A stretch of 64,000 nucleotides of DNA from Oceaniferula flava (GCF_016811075.1 NZ_JAFBGL010000005.1:1-64000), one strand, 5' to 3'; shown: positions 1 through 9,707, counted from the first letter of the stretch. Notes: generated by a model not told the origin, from the letters alone. Translations and numbers: made by a program.

Positions 1-121
1 TGATGTTTGATACTATTGTTCATAAGGTGGTAGCATTCTACAGAAACCGTTGGCTCGGCCTCGACTACCTTCTCATTCAATCTTCGCTACGGGAGCATTT
101 TTTGTCTGCACTACGATGGAT

Positions 122-158
122 AAAAAAAGACCGACTCACACAGAGGTGAGTCGGTCTT
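122..158 (-). terminator. Rho-independent terminator of the PEP-CTERM gene
   Basis: A perfect 13-bp inverted repeat (arms 127-139 and 146-158, loop ACAGAG) is followed on the minus strand by a run of T (positions 127 down to 122). It lies 30 bp downstream of the stop codon of the minus-strand PEP-CTERM gene, so it should end that transcript. Confidence 0.9.
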
Positions 159-187
159 CGGGAAATGGTTCAACCCAATTGGGCGTG

Positions 188-757
188 TTAGCGACGGCGA
201 CGTAGCACCAGTGAGCCCGCGCCGAGGAGCACCATCAGCGCACTGCTGGGCTCGGGAACAACGGACCAGCTGATAGCGGCGATGCCTGCACCGTCGTTTT
301 CTCCGCCGGGGCCCGAACCGGTCGGTGTATTGTATTGGAAAATTTTATCGGAACCAAACACAGGAATGACGTCAGAGTTTTCGTCTGCGCTAACTCCGAT
401 GATATCAAAATTCACATTGTAGATATCAACGTCTTCCAAGAAGGTGACTTGGACCGTCTCACCTGGTTCGACTTCCAGCGACTGCTGAAAACTGTCGCTG
501 TCGTTCTTAAATTGCGAACCCACAGCCACTGTGTAGGTTGATTCAGGGACGATTTCAAATCTTACCAAGCCGTAACCGGGAACGTTGACCTCCACTTGTT
601 CTCCGTCGCTGATGGCCTGATCGCCAGCATTGTCAAAATCAAGAGCGATGACTCCCGTGTCCCCGGAAATCTGCATCGAGTTAAAATCAATGGTAAAGGC
701 ATTCGCTGCGGTGAGCATCGCTGCCGAAGCGATTAGGGTGAGAAATTTGGATTTCAT
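188..757 (-). CDS. PEP-CTERM sorting domain-containing protein
   Basis: This 189-residue exported protein has an N-terminal signal peptide (MKSKFLTLIASAAM onward, cleavage after about ANA) and a C-terminal sorting signal with VPEPSS, a hydrophobic stretch and RRRR. PEP-CTERM proteins are normally processed by an exosortase and delivered to the cell surface or matrix; no exosortase is in the window. The middle is Asp/Glu-rich, probably beta-sandwich, and I recognise no enzymatic motif. It appears monocistronic, with its own terminator and a candidate promoter carrying an AACTAATAA element that recurs at the far right end of the window. Function is unknown. Confidence 0.85.
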   Translation of the reverse strand: MKSKFLTLIASAAMLTAANAFTIDFNSMQISGDTGVIALDFDNAGDQAISDGEQVEVNVPGYGLVRFEIVPESTYTVAVGSQFKNDSDSFQQSLEVEPGETVQVTFLEDVDIYNVNFDIIGVSADENSDVIPVFGSDKIFQYNTPTGSGPGGENDGAGIAAISWSVVPEPSSALMVLLGAGSLVLRRRR

Positions 758-783
758 GCTAAGGGTGCTTGGTTTACTTCTTT

Positions 784-813
784 TTTATATCAGGAAAGCC
801 TAACTAATAACAA
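784..813 (-). promoter_or_regulatory. Candidate sigma70-type promoter for the PEP-CTERM gene
   Basis: On the minus strand TTGTTA (813-808) and TATAAA (789-784) are separated by 18 bp, about 26 bp upstream of the start codon. The -35 side overlaps the 9-mer AACTAATAA (802-810), which is repeated in the promoter region near 62,440-62,500. Assigned by eye only. Confidence 0.4.
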
Positions 814-919
814 GCCTGTTTTTTGAAAAAACGAGTCATGCTCCTTGAGTAGGCGATGATTTCCTGATTTTTAAGGGGTAAAATTTTATCTTTGTAGGTG
901 CTTTCGGTGGAAATGAGCT

Positions 920-3118
920 TTATTGAAGTGATTTGATCCACTGCACCAGCTTCTCGGTGTCCTCCTTGCTGAATGACTCCGAGAGTGTCTGCGGCATGAT
1001 CGGCTGGAAGCCGTCCGGATACTCGGCGCCAGGGTTGAGGATGGCGCGGCGGATATAATCTTCATCCACCGTCATCTCGATGACTTCACTGCCGCGGCGG
1101 ACCTTCTGTTTTTTACCAAACATCCCCTTGAACGAGGGACCGACCAGTTTGTTGCCGTTGGTGGTGTGGCAGGAGGCGCAGAAAGTTTTGTGCAGCACGT
1201 CCACGCGACTGAGTTGGGTCTCGCTGACCTCACCCAGCACGACCGCGTCCGCAGGCAGGGGGCGGATTTCTCCGGCGAGCTCCTTGGGTTTTTCGTTCAG
1301 GTTATACCAGCACTCGCCGGCGAAGAGGCTTCTGCCGCTGGCGCTGGTCAGTGAGCGATTGAGCACGATGTGGGTGACGTAGCCGGTTTTCATCGTGGGC
1401 ATTTTGAGGAACACACGCTTGCGATCGGCCGAGACGGAAATGGCTTCGGGTGTCAGCTTGTGCTGATCGATTTTCGGCCCGCCGTATTTTTCATTCGGTG
1501 CGTAAGTCCAGCTATCGATCAGGTAGTAGCCAGGGTCCCAGCCTTGCCCCTCGGCGAGCGGCTCGGTGAACTCAATTTCCAGACCGTCGCTCTTCGCACG
1601 CACGGCCAACATCTCAAAGGGGACCGGCTCGGCGTATTCGATGCGCAGCAGGCCGTTGCGCTTGGCATTGCCCCAGTTCCCCACGTGCCCGGCGATGCCG
1701 GCGTAGAGGTGGCCGTCGGGGCCCCATTCGAGTCGGTTGATGCCGCCGCGGAGTTTCTGCGCGTGGCGGAAGAGGGCGCCTTGCAGCTGCCCGTTGATCT
1801 CTTCCATGAAGACCCGCTTCAGGCCGCCGTGGTGGATGTCGCCATGGAGGATCTGACCGCGGTAGGGACCGCTGGGCACCTCGATGGGCTCGGTGGGGGA
1901 GTTGCCAATTTCATTCTGCGGCTGCCAGACGACCGGCTGACTCACGGGTCGGCTCGCCCACGGGTGTTCGGGGGTGTATTTATTGTTGAAAAATTTACCC
2001 GGGCGGATGTGCAGCATTTTGTTCGCTGGCAGGTAGTCGCCCTGGTTATCGGACACCAGGATCTCGCCCTTCGAGGTGATGCCGATTCCGTTCGGCGTGC
2101 GCAGGCCGGCGGCGATGATTTCGTATTCGCCGGTGTCGGGATCGACGGCGATGCAGGTGCCGCGGTCTTTCACCTGGGGCACGGTGGTCGCTCCGCCGGG
2201 GTTGATGGCGACGGCGAGGTTGAGGTAGAATTTCCCCTGGTGATAAATCGGGCCGAAGGTGAACTGGTGGAAGTTATCACTCACCTGCCAGGCATTACTG
2301 ACGCAGCGGAAGGTATCGCAGACGCCGTCCTGATCGCTATCGATCAGCTCGGTGAGTTCCTGCTTTTGGCAGACGAAAATGCGGTCGTCCACGATGCTGA
2401 TGCCGAGGGGTTCGGCGAGGCCGGAAGCGAACTCTTTGATCCGCATCTTTTTCGGATCGCCGCCGTAGCCTTGGATGAAATACACCGCGCCCTGGGAGGT
2501 CCATGAGCACACCACCATGGTGCCATCGCTGAGGAATCCGATGCCGCCCGCCTTGATCTCCAAGCCGGGGATGGAGATGTCGGTGACCTTCATCGCGGGG
2601 TGGGGGGCATCGAGCTTGCGCTGGAAACCGGGGGCTCCGCTGAACGGGTGGCCTTGTTCTACCACGGTGATCGGTAAGCGATCGCTCACCAGGTTCAGAC
2701 CGGTGGAGTCTAACACTGCCTCATCGGCGGCCTTGGTGGCGCGCAGAGTGACGGTGTGGGTGCCAGGTGTGAGCTCGAGTTTTTTGAAATGCAGTGGCTC
2801 AAATGTTTTCCAGTCCTTGGTCTGTTTGGTGACGCCTTGGAGCTTTTGGCCATTGCATTCCAGCACCAGTTCACTGCCGGCGGCACGGGCGTGTGCGTAA
2901 TCGAGCACCGGGTAAACGGTGACGGCTTCGGTAACGACGATGGTCCAGCTCGGGACCGATTCGATGGAGTGCCAAAAGCGGAAAAACTGGCCGTCCGCCG
3001 TGAGGTTGCCATTTCCTGAGGGGCCTTTGATGGTGGCTGCTGAGGGGGCGAGGTGCACGCTGCCGGCGTGGGCCGCCAGTAGGCTGCCGGCGAAAAAGAG
3101 AGTGGTGAGAAATTTCAT
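920..3118 (-). CDS. PVC-type propeller and cytochrome c domain protein
   Basis: A 732-residue exported protein. I start it at 3118 (MKFLTTLFFAGSLLAAHAG, a clean signal peptide); an upstream in-frame start at 3169 would overlap the preceding gene. After the signal comes a beta-sandwich region (about 20-150), then a beta-propeller resembling sorbosone/glucose dehydrogenase-like domains of PVC bacteria (about 180-500). A C-terminal cytochrome c domain carries the haem motif CASCH, with its first Cys at about residue 647. Proteins of this type are abundant in Verrucomicrobiota and Planctomycetota and are thought to act in periplasmic oxidation of carbohydrates; the substrate is unknown. It lies 16 bp downstream of the DUF6797-like gene, so the two are probably co-transcribed. 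Haem attachment would need the ResB/CcsA pair at 11.5-14.9 kb. Confidence 0.85.
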   Translation of the reverse strand: MKFLTTLFFAGSLLAAHAGSVHLAPSAATIKGPSGNGNLTADGQFFRFWHSIESVPSWTIVVTEAVTVYPVLDYAHARAAGSELVLECNGQKLQGVTKQTKDWKTFEPLHFKKLELTPGTHTVTLRATKAADEAVLDSTGLNLVSDRLPITVVEQGHPFSGAPGFQRKLDAPHPAMKVTDISIPGLEIKAGGIGFLSDGTMVVCSWTSQGAVYFIQGYGGDPKKMRIKEFASGLAEPLGISIVDDRIFVCQKQELTELIDSDQDGVCDTFRCVSNAWQVSDNFHQFTFGPIYHQGKFYLNLAVAINPGGATTVPQVKDRGTCIAVDPDTGEYEIIAAGLRTPNGIGITSKGEILVSDNQGDYLPANKMLHIRPGKFFNNKYTPEHPWASRPVSQPVVWQPQNEIGNSPTEPIEVPSGPYRGQILHGDIHHGGLKRVFMEEINGQLQGALFRHAQKLRGGINRLEWGPDGHLYAGIAGHVGNWGNAKRNGLLRIEYAEPVPFEMLAVRAKSDGLEIEFTEPLAEGQGWDPGYYLIDSWTYAPNEKYGGPKIDQHKLTPEAISVSADRKRVFLKMPTMKTGYVTHIVLNRSLTSASGRSLFAGECWYNLNEKPKELAGEIRPLPADAVVLGEVSETQLSRVDVLHKTFCASCHTTNGNKLVGPSFKGMFGKKQKVRRGSEVIEMTVDEDYIRRAILNPGAEYPDGFQPIMPQTLSESFSKEDTEKLVQWIKSLQ

Positions 3119-3134
3119 CGCAGAGGTGTGTCTG

Positions 3135-3809
3135 TTAGTTGATTGAGGTGCTGTGGCTGCTGCTGCCATTGCGGGTCACGCGGAGCGCATTGTCGCTGAC
3201 TCCCGACCATTCGAGGCCGCTGGGGAAATCGACCACGATGTGGTTCCCCGGTGCCAGTTCGCTGACTTTCAAGTGGCGTTTCAGCTGTCCTTTTTCCGTG
3301 CTGCGGCAGCTGTCTTCGATCAGCGCGAGATGTTTCCCTTCGGCATTGCGGAAGGCGAAGCTCAGGGTGACCACTCCATTTTTTTCGATTCGATGACCGA
3401 GGTAATGCAGCGTCGCGGAGCTGTCGGAGTGGTGGTAGCGCTGGCCATTTTTCGGCGACTTGTTTTCGAAAATCAGGGTGCCGTTGGTCTTCGGTTGCGG
3501 TCCGTGCGCACCGGTGAAAACGGCGCCTGTTAGTTCCACCGCCTTGCCGGCTTCGGCAGGTTTCCAGAGGGTGGAAATCCCCCCGTGCCAGGTGTCATAG
3601 GCCACCGCAATTTGCGGGCTGAGTTCGATCGCCAAGGATCTCGGTTGACCATTCAAGACACAGCGCAGCGCTTGGGGTTGCTTGGATTTCTGGATGTTTC
3701 GAACATCGTCTGCCAAGCTGTCGGCTCGGCTCGATGTGCTGATCATGGGGCCCGCCAGCATGACGCCAACGAGGGCGGCGAGTGGTGAGCGAAGTGGGAT
3801 GGTCGTCAT
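3135..3809 (-). CDS. DUF6797-like exported protein
   Basis: A 224-residue protein with a signal peptide (about 1-29). Its body resembles, by my recollection of the family, the DUF6797 region usually found at the N-terminus of verrucomicrobial cytochrome c proteins: an AYDTWHGG-like segment, then GAHGPQPKTNGT and a HYLGHRI segment. Here that region is a separate gene directly upstream of the propeller/cytochrome gene, which suggests a split form of a normally fused protein. It has no haem motif of its own. No catalytic residues are recognisable. The assignment to DUF6797 is from pattern memory and should be treated as moderate. Confidence 0.65.
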   Translation of the reverse strand: MTTIPLRSPLAALVGVMLAGPMISTSSRADSLADDVRNIQKSKQPQALRCVLNGQPRSLAIELSPQIAVAYDTWHGGISTLWKPAEAGKAVELTGAVFTGAHGPQPKTNGTLIFENKSPKNGQRYHHSDSSATLHYLGHRIEKNGVVTLSFAFRNAEGKHLALIEDSCRSTEKGQLKRHLKVSELAPGNHIVVDFPSGLEWSGVSDNALRVTRNGSSSHSTSIN

Positions 3810-3992
3810 GAGAATGGATGTGGAATAGGTGCTGTAAAATGTGCAACGGAACCTCGGTAAAACGGACGAGTTGGGCGATGTTTTTCATCGCAAATTTCTG
3901 CTCCGGCCAGCCGCGTCGATGGCTGCCATCTTTGCCGTGGAGAATGCTTCTGCAAGGTTATTGATGATGAACGATAAAAAGCCGCACAGGGC

Positions 3993-4020
3993 TTGACCCA
4001 GTGGGATGGCTTGTTATCTT
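3993..4020 (+). promoter_or_regulatory. Candidate sigma70-type promoter of ppdK
   Basis: TTGACC (3993-3998) and TATCTT (4015-4020) are separated by 16 bp, placing a start site near 4027 and a leader of about 75 nt before the ppdK ATG. The divergent gene starts at 3809. I see no other structure in the 293-bp gap. Confidence 0.5.
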
Positions 4021-4102
4021 GCGCCTCCGTTTTCTAGCTGGAATTGTCACTTGGCGATCCTAACAGAAAAGGGAAAGTCTCTCACAATAAAAAACCATAC
4101 AC

Positions 4103-6922
4103 ATGGCAACTAAAAAGAAGGCCGCAAAGAAGGCCACCAAGAAAACTGCTTCAAAAGCAGCCGCTAGCAAGACTACCGAGTCTGCTTCTTCCAACAAAAA
4201 TGTCTACTTCTTCGGAGGTGGCAAGGCCGACGGTAACGGTTCCCAGAAAAACCTCCTCGGAGGTAAGGGCGCTAACCTCGCCGAAATGGGCCTGATCGGA
4301 ATTCCTGTTCCTGCTGGCTTCACCATCACCACCGAGGTCTGCACCTACTACTACGACAACGGTAAGAAATACCCCAAGACCCTCAAGGCAGAGATCGAAG
4401 AAAACATTGCCAAAGTGGAAGAAGTCATGGGCAAAAAATTCGGTGACTTGGAGAACCCACTTCTCCTCTCCGTTCGCTCCGGCGCACGTGAGTCCATGCC
4501 CGGCATGATGGACACCATCCTCAACCTCGGTATCAACGACGAGGTGGTCGAAGCGCTGGCCAAGAAAACTGGCAACGCCAAATTCGCATGGGACTCCTAC
4601 CGTCGTTTCCTCCAGATGTATGGTAGCGTCGTGATGGAAGTGGAAGCCGAAGAAGGCGAGCACCACGATCCTTACGAAGTGATCCTCGATAAAGCCAAGG
4701 CCAAGGCCAAGGTGAAAGATGACTCCGGTCTCTCCGCTGAAGAACTGCAGTGGGTGGTCGCCGAGTTCAAAGCACTCATCAAAGAGCGCTCCGGCAAGAA
4801 TTTCCCAGAAGACCCACGCGACCAGCTCACCGGAGCGGTCAACGCCGTGTTCAACTCCTGGAACAACGACCGTGCCATCGTTTACCGTCAGAAATACGGT
4901 ATCCCAGCCGCATGGGGAACTGCTGTGAACGTGCAGGCCATGGTCTTCGGTAACACCGGCACCACATCCGGCACTGGCGTTGCATTCACTCGTGACCCCG
5001 CCACCGGCGAAAACGTTTTCTACGGTGAGTATCTCATCGATGCCCAGGGCGAAGACGTGGTTGCAGGTGTCCGCACACCGAAGCCTATCGCCCAGATGGC
5101 CAAGGACCTTCCCAAGTCGCACAAAGAGCTGCTGAAAATCCGCAAGGTTCTCGAGAAGCACTTCCGCGATGTGCAGGACGTTGAGTTCACCATCGAAGAA
5201 GGCAAACTCTGGATGCTGCAGACCCGTAACGGTAAGCGCACCGGTTTCGCCGCAGTCAACATCGCCCTCGACATGGTCAAGGAGCGTCTCATCAAGAAAG
5301 AAGAAGCCATCCTCCGCATCCCTGCCGATGACTTGAGCCACCTTCTCGCCCCCATCTTTGATGCCAAGGCTGAGAAAGCTGCCAAGAAAGTGGGTAGCGG
5401 TCTCCCTGCCGGCCCTGGTGCTGCATGTGGTAAGATCTACTTCTCCGCTGAAGAGTCCGTCAAAGCTGCTGCCAAAGGTGAGTCGGTCATCCTTGTCCGC
5501 CAGGCCACTTCTCCGGAAGACCTTCGCGGCATGATCGCTGCCGACGGTATCCTCACCACCGAAGGTGGAGCTTCCTCCCACGCCGCACTCGTTGCCCGTC
5601 AGATGGGTAAAGTCTGCGTCTGCGGTGCTCACAACATGAGCATCGACTACAGCAAGAAGTCCCTCACCGGAAACGGCGTCACTCTCAAGGAGGGCGACTT
5701 CCTTTCCCTGAACGGATTTGTCGGTAGCGTCTACGCCGGCGAGATCAAGTCTTCTCCTTCACAGGTGATCCAAGGTCTCATCGAGAACAAGCCTGCTGCC
5801 AAGCGTTCCGACACTTACAAGAAGTTCATGGAGCTGATGCAGTGGACCGACAAGCTTCGCAAACTTGGTATCCGCACCAACTCGGACACCCCTGAGCAGG
5901 TGGAGCAAGCCATTAAGTTCGGTGCAGAAGGCATCGGCCTGACACGTGCCGAGCACATGTTCTTCGAAGGCAACCGTATCGACGCCGTCCGTGAGATGAT
6001 CCTCGCTGACGATGACGAAGGCCGCGCCAAGGCACTCAAGAAGATCAAGGTCTTCATGAAAAAAGACTTCAAGGGAATCTTCAAGTCCCTCGAAGGTCGC
6101 CCGGCTACCATCCGTCTTCTGGATCCACCACTGCACGAATTCATCGGCACTATGGACACCGCTCAGAAGAAGGATCTCTCCAAGAAGATCGGCATGAGCG
6201 CCGCTGCGATCACTCGCCGCATCCACGCTCTCCACGAAGAGAACCCCATGCTGGGTCACCGTGGTTGCCGTCTCGGCATCAGCTACCCAGCTGTTACCGC
6301 CATGCAGGTTGAGGCCATCCTCGAAGCTGCTGCTGACGTGCAGAAAGCCGGCACCAAGGTTCTCCCTGAGATCATGGTCCCACTCGTTTCCTACGCCCGT
6401 GAGCTTGAGCTCCAGAAGCAGGTCATCGATGAAACTGCCGCTGAAGTCCGTAAGAAACTCGGTCTCAAGAAGAGCGAGCTGAAGTACACCGTCGGAACCA
6501 TGATCGAGATTCCTCGCGCTGCCATCACCGCTGCTGAAGTGGCCAAGCACGCTGAGTTCTTCTCCTTCGGAACCAACGACCTCACCCAGACCGGTCTCGG
6601 CCTGTCTCGTGACGACTCCTCCAGCTTCCTTCCTGCTTACCAGGACGCCGAAGTGCTCAACAACAACCCATTCGCCAGCCTCGACCAAGAGGGTGTCGGA
6701 CAGCTCGTTGAAATGGGTGCCAAAGGTGGCCGCACCACCAAGCCGAAACTGAAACTCGGCATCTGTGGTGAGCACGGTGGTGATCCGGAATCCGTGAAGT
6801 TCTTCCACCGCGCAGGACTCAACTACGTTTCCTGCTCGCCATTCCGTATCCCCGTTGCCCGTCTTGCCGCTGCGCAAGCCGCCCTCGAGGAAAAAGGCAT
6901 GGCTCGCGGAGAGGTCAGCTAA
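4103..6922 (+). CDS. ppdK: Pyruvate, phosphate dikinase
   Basis: This 939-residue cytoplasmic enzyme interconverts pyruvate, ATP and phosphate with PEP, AMP and pyrophosphate. The order is an N-terminal nucleotide-binding domain beginning at [13 protein letters not shown] (about residue 33), a phosphohistidine domain with the catalytic His in [12 protein letters not shown] (about His493), and a C-terminal PEP/pyruvate barrel with the catalytic Cys in [11 protein letters not shown] (about Cys888). The first ~32 residues are unusual: [11 protein letters not shown] followed by more Lys/Ala/Ser/Thr repeats, resembling a histone H1-like tail rather than any known PPDK element. Codon use is strongly biased (GGT, CGT, TCC, AAG), which suggests high expression. 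No Shine-Dalgarno motif precedes the ATG. A strong terminator follows. Confidence 0.97.
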   Translation: MATKKKAAKKATKKTASKAAASKTTESASSNKNVYFFGGGKADGNGSQKNLLGGKGANLAEMGLIGIPVPAGFTITTEVCTYYYDNGKKYPKTLKAEIEENIAKVEEVMGKKFGDLENPLLLSVRSGARESMPGMMDTILNLGINDEVVEALAKKTGNAKFAWDSYRRFLQMYGSVVMEVEAEEGEHHDPYEVILDKAKAKAKVKDDSGLSAEELQWVVAEFKALIKERSGKNFPEDPRDQLTGAVNAVFNSWNNDRAIVYRQKYGIPAAWGTAVNVQAMVFGNTGTTSGTGVAFTRDPATGENVFYGEYLIDAQGEDVVAGVRTPKPIAQMAKDLPKSHKELLKIRKVLEKHFRDVQDVEFTIEEGKLWMLQTRNGKRTGFAAVNIALDMVKERLIKKEEAILRIPADDLSHLLAPIFDAKAEKAAKKVGSGLPAGPGAACGKIYFSAEESVKAAAKGESVILVRQATSPEDLRGMIAADGILTTEGGASSHAALVARQMGKVCVCGAHNMSIDYSKKSLTGNGVTLKEGDFLSLNGFVGSVYAGEIKSSPSQVIQGLIENKPAAKRSDTYKKFMELMQWTDKLRKLGIRTNSDTPEQVEQAIKFGAEGIGLTRAEHMFFEGNRIDAVREMILADDDEGRAKALKKIKVFMKKDFKGIFKSLEGRPATIRLLDPPLHEFIGTMDTAQKKDLSKKIGMSAAAITRRIHALHEENPMLGHRGCRLGISYPAVTAMQVEAILEAAADVQKAGTKVLPEIMVPLVSYARELELQKQVIDETAAEVRKKLGLKKSELKYTVGTMIEIPRAAITAAEVAKHAEFFSFGTNDLTQTGLGLSRDDSSSFLPAYQDAEVLNNNPFASLDQEGVGQLVEMGAKGGRTTKPKLKLGICGEHGGDPESVKFFHRAGLNYVSCSPFRIPVARLAAAQAALEEKGMARGEVS

Positions 6923-6965
6923 TGACGCATGAGGGGAGCAATCCCTTCGTGACCTAAACAATCAC

Positions 6966-7002
6966 AAGCCCCCGGTGGAGAAATCCGCCGGGGGCTTTTT
7001 TT
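6966..7002 (+). terminator. Rho-independent terminator of ppdK
   Basis: A 13-bp GC-rich stem with one G-U pair (arms 6966-6978 and 6985-6997, loop AGAAAT) followed by a T run to 7002, 44 bp after the ppdK stop codon. Confidence 0.92.
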
Positions 7003-7043
7003 GTGTGGGGTTTTGACGAGGGGTGATTCCCCGAACACAAGCA

Positions 7044-7499
7044 TTAGGATCTTGAGGTCAGCATGCGACCTAGCAGGAAGCCGGTTCCGACCAGTAGGGC
7101 GGCAGCGATACCTGGGCGGGCTTTGCCCTTGGCGCATATGTCATCGGCAAAATCCGAGGGCTTGGAGCGTTTCAGGTAGTCCGACGTGTCAGCCAGCTTT
7201 TCGCTCGCCTTGTGGATGGCGGGTGCCACTTTGCGCTGGTAGCCGGATTCGATCTTCGAGCAGGCTTTTTCACTGGCCTCGCTGAGGTGACCGATCGATT
7301 CTCCCAGTCGGGTCGAGCCGTCGTCGATCAGGGTGCTCGTCTTTTCTTTGGCCTTGGTGGTGGCGTCGGAAACGGACTTTTTGAAGCCCTGCGAGTTTTG
7401 CTCGGCATAGGGGGCGTCGGTAGCTGCTTGGCTGGTGGTGTTCGGATGGGGTTGGGCGTTGGGTTGCATGGAAGTGGGATTGGTTTCTATCGTTGTCAT
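7044..7499 (-). CDS. DUF883/ElaB-like membrane-anchored protein
   Basis: A 151-residue protein if started at MTTIETNPTSMQ (7499); the frame stays open to 7634, but the extra N-terminus looks non-coding. The N-terminal third is Gln/Asn/Pro/Thr-rich and disordered. The middle is a Lys/Glu/Ser amphipathic helix region (about 45-115). The C-terminus has one glycine-rich membrane helix (GIAAALLVGTGFLLGRML) and a basic end. This layout matches DUF883/YqjD/ElaB stress-related inner-membrane proteins, some of which associate with ribosomes; the function here is inferred from layout only. It heads a group of small minus-strand envelope genes. Confidence 0.6.
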   Translation of the reverse strand: MTTIETNPTSMQPNAQPHPNTTSQAATDAPYAEQNSQGFKKSVSDATTKAKEKTSTLIDDGSTRLGESIGHLSEASEKACSKIESGYQRKVAPAIHKASEKLADTSDYLKRSKPSDFADDICAKGKARPGIAAALLVGTGFLLGRMLTSRS

Positions 7500-7684
7500 A
7501 ACAAGTGATGAATTGCAGGAGTTACGCCAATCTTTAAGTGTCGTGGCTGAGAGGCTGCAGGCTAGGGAATATAATGGTTGCCGCGTGTTTGTGGCATTTT
7601 GGATGACGGTAGAGTGGCGCTCTTCATGTTTCATTTTGCATCGTGTAACATGCAGATCGCCAATCTTCGCTGGCCACTGAGCGC

Positions 7685-7993
7685 TTATTCATCTTCCTGT
7701 TCGAGGGCGGCTTTTTTCTGCTCCATATCGTAGCCATCGGTCAGCACCGAGCTATGCGCCAGGGCGCGGCGCATCACCAAGCGAGCCAATCCACCGGCGG
7801 CTCCAGTGAGGATGGACCAGGTCAGGGCGTCCTTCCATTCGGTGGATGGCGATGCGGGGTTTTTCGGCGGTTCGCGATCGGTGAAGGCGCGGTAGCCTTT
7901 GCCGATCACGCCCTTGGTGGCGCGGGAGGCAATGAATGGCACCGCCAGGCCGGCGGCCATGAGGATTTGTTTTTTGGATGGGGTGATGTTCAT
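7685..7993 (-). CDS. DUF4235-like small membrane protein
   Basis: A 102-residue protein with two hydrophobic helices. The first follows the N-terminal KKQILMAAG segment; the second is in WKDALTWSILTGAAGGLARLVMRR. The pattern W-K-x-A-L-x-W with Gly-rich helix and terminal Arg pair is typical of DUF4235 integral membrane proteins, whose role is unknown. It sits 12 bp downstream of the next minus-strand small gene, so they are likely co-transcribed. Confidence 0.6.
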   Translation of the reverse strand: MNITPSKKQILMAAGLAVPFIASRATKGVIGKGYRAFTDREPPKNPASPSTEWKDALTWSILTGAAGGLARLVMRRALAHSSVLTDGYDMEQKKAALEQEDE

Positions 7994-8005
7994 AGCGATT
8001 GGGTT

Positions 8006-8206
8006 TTACTGGGATTGGGCGACGGTGAAAGTTTTCGGCATCTTACGGGCCTCGCTTTTGCCTTGGGCCATATCTCGGTCAGGGGTCGATTCAACCTGTT
8101 CTTCCACTTGGTAAGGGGCGGGTTGAAGAGTGGTTATGTAGGCTGCGGCCATCCAAAGGCCGAGTGTCGTGGACGTGGAAATGATGAAGAGACGGATGGT
8201 TTTCAT
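8006..8206 (-). CDS. Small single-span membrane protein of unknown function
   Basis: I start this at MKTIRLFIISTSTTLG (8206), giving 66 residues; an in-frame ATG at 8257 would add 17 residues without membrane character. It has one N-terminal membrane helix or uncleaved signal and a short polar Gln/Glu-rich tail. No family is recognised. It precedes the DUF4235-like gene by 12 bp. The 200 bp between it and the AI-2E transporter gene at 8407 shows no clear terminator. Confidence 0.5.
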   Translation of the reverse strand: MKTIRLFIISTSTTLGLWMAAAYITTLQPAPYQVEEQVESTPDRDMAQGKSEARKMPKTFTVAQSQ

Positions 8207-8406
8207 AATTCTTGGCCAGCCCTTGTTGGAAGGGCTGACGTCAGAATTGCACTTCATGTGCCAAAGCTATCGGGGCGGGTTTCCGCCCTGAAATACAAGT
8301 GTCTGGGCACGCCAGAGCGTCGCGCGAGGAGACCCAAAACGTGCACTCTGCAACAGTTCGGGGGTAGATTGCACCTGGCGGACTGGCTTCAGGGCCGGCC
8401 GGGGCG

Positions 8407-9630
8407 CTAGGTCGAGATGATACGCTCGATGCGTTTGAACCCCTGCCAGCGGGACAAGATAATGCGGCAGGTCATCAGCAGTGGCAGCCCGATCAGCATG
8501 CCGGGGATGCCCCAGAATGCTCCCCAGCAGAGCACCCAGACGAAGATGATGATCGGATTCACGGTGAAGCTCTCGCCGAGGATGGCGGGGGTGACAAAAT
8601 TCCCTTCAAAGAGGGTGGTGAGGTAGTAAACGCCGGGCACCAAGATGATGAACATACTTTGATCGTAGTGGGTGGCGGCCACGAGGAAAACGATGCAGGT
8701 GCCGACGATGGCACCGATGTAGGGGATGAAATTCAGCACCGCGGCGAGCACACCCCAGAGCACCGGATTCGGCATGCCCAGCGCCCACATCGCCAGACCG
8801 ATGACCAGGCCCAAGACGATGTTGATGATCGTGATGGTGAACATGTAGCGCGAGACCTCATTGGTCACCTCGTCCATCAGTTTCGCCGTTAGATCCACTT
8901 CCGTGATCCGGTTGAGCATCTTTTCGCCGTAGGCTAGGATGAAGTAGACCAGCGTCAGGGTGACCACGATGTAGTAGCCCACGGAGTTGATGATTTCCAC
9001 CAGCTCGTCTATCGGATTAGTGGCGATATTCACCTTCACCGGGCTGAGTGGTTTGACAAAGGTTTCGTCGAGTGTGGCGATTTGCTGATTGGGGATCTTG
9101 CTTCGTTCCAGCGAGCCGGTCTTGGCATTGATAGACTCTTCGTTCTTGATGTCCTCTTGGTTCAGGCTGTCGTCGCCGCCTTCGTCTTCGCCCGTGTTGG
9201 TGATCTTTTCCACCTCGGTGGCCACCTGGGAAATCTCTTTCTGGATTTTGGCGATCGGGTAGAAGACGCTCTTGAGTCGATTCTTGACGATCTCGTTTCT
9301 CAGCTTGTCGGTGTATTCCACCGCGGGTGCCGAGAGGTAGTAAATCCCTGTTCCCAACAATCCCAAGACGGTCAGGATGATCAGCAGCGAGCTCATCGGC
9401 GAGGGCAGCTTGAGCTTGCACAGGTAGCGATGGATCGGTTTGAGAATCAGCGACAGCAGCAGCGAGAGAATGATCGGCAGCAGGACCGGGCGAATGAAAT
9501 ACAGGGTGTAAGCCACCGCCAACAGGAGGATGGCGTGCTGCACGAAGCTGAAGGTGGCCAGCCTCTCCTGAACCTTGTTTCCCAGAGAACTGCGGGAGGG
9601 AGGTTCAGGTGTGGTTGGTTCTTGGCTCAT
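8407..9630 (-). CDS. AI-2E family transporter
   Basis: A 407-residue inner-membrane protein of the AI-2E/PerM family. Two closely spaced N-terminal helices (about 28-95) are followed by a soluble insert (about 110-215) and a C-terminal bundle that includes the family-typical ALGMPNPVLWGVLAAVLNFIPYIG-like region and a glycine/proline-rich stretch near the end. The family includes proposed autoinducer exporters and Na+/H+ antiporters, so the substrate cannot be given. The soluble insert is acidic (GEDEGGDDSLNQED) and longer than usual. It lies 77 bp downstream of hemE on the same strand. Confidence 0.88.
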   Translation of the reverse strand: MSQEPTTPEPPSRSSLGNKVQERLATFSFVQHAILLLAVAYTLYFIRPVLLPIILSLLLSLILKPIHRYLCKLKLPSPMSSLLIILTVLGLLGTGIYYLSAPAVEYTDKLRNEIVKNRLKSVFYPIAKIQKEISQVATEVEKITNTGEDEGGDDSLNQEDIKNEESINAKTGSLERSKIPNQQIATLDETFVKPLSPVKVNIATNPIDELVEIINSVGYYIVVTLTLVYFILAYGEKMLNRITEVDLTAKLMDEVTNEVSRYMFTITIINIVLGLVIGLAMWALGMPNPVLWGVLAAVLNFIPYIGAIVGTCIVFLVAATHYDQSMFIILVPGVYYLTTLFEGNFVTPAILGESFTVNPIIIFVWVLCWGAFWGIPGMLIGLPLLMTCRIILSRWQGFKRIERIIST

Positions 9631-9707
9631 GGGGATGGCGCGAGGGTGGGCTGGATGCTTGGTCTGCTAGTATCCACCATTAATGGAGATGCCTGACCAT
9701 GTCCAGC

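Noticed and set aside
1370-2506. Plus-strand frame of 378 codons opposite the propeller/cytochrome gene
   Set aside because: Antisense shadow of a gene with clear domain motifs.
4151-5632. Long minus-strand frame of 493 codons inside ppdK
   Set aside because: It is antisense to a fully conserved enzyme with strong codon bias, and its composition is a by-product of that bias; no family features.
5759-6961. Minus-strand frame of 400 codons opposite the second half of ppdK
   Set aside because: Same reason; it mirrors the coding strand and has no signal peptide or motif.
6966-7002. Possible riboswitch after ppdK
   Set aside because: The stem is followed by a T run and fits a plain terminator.
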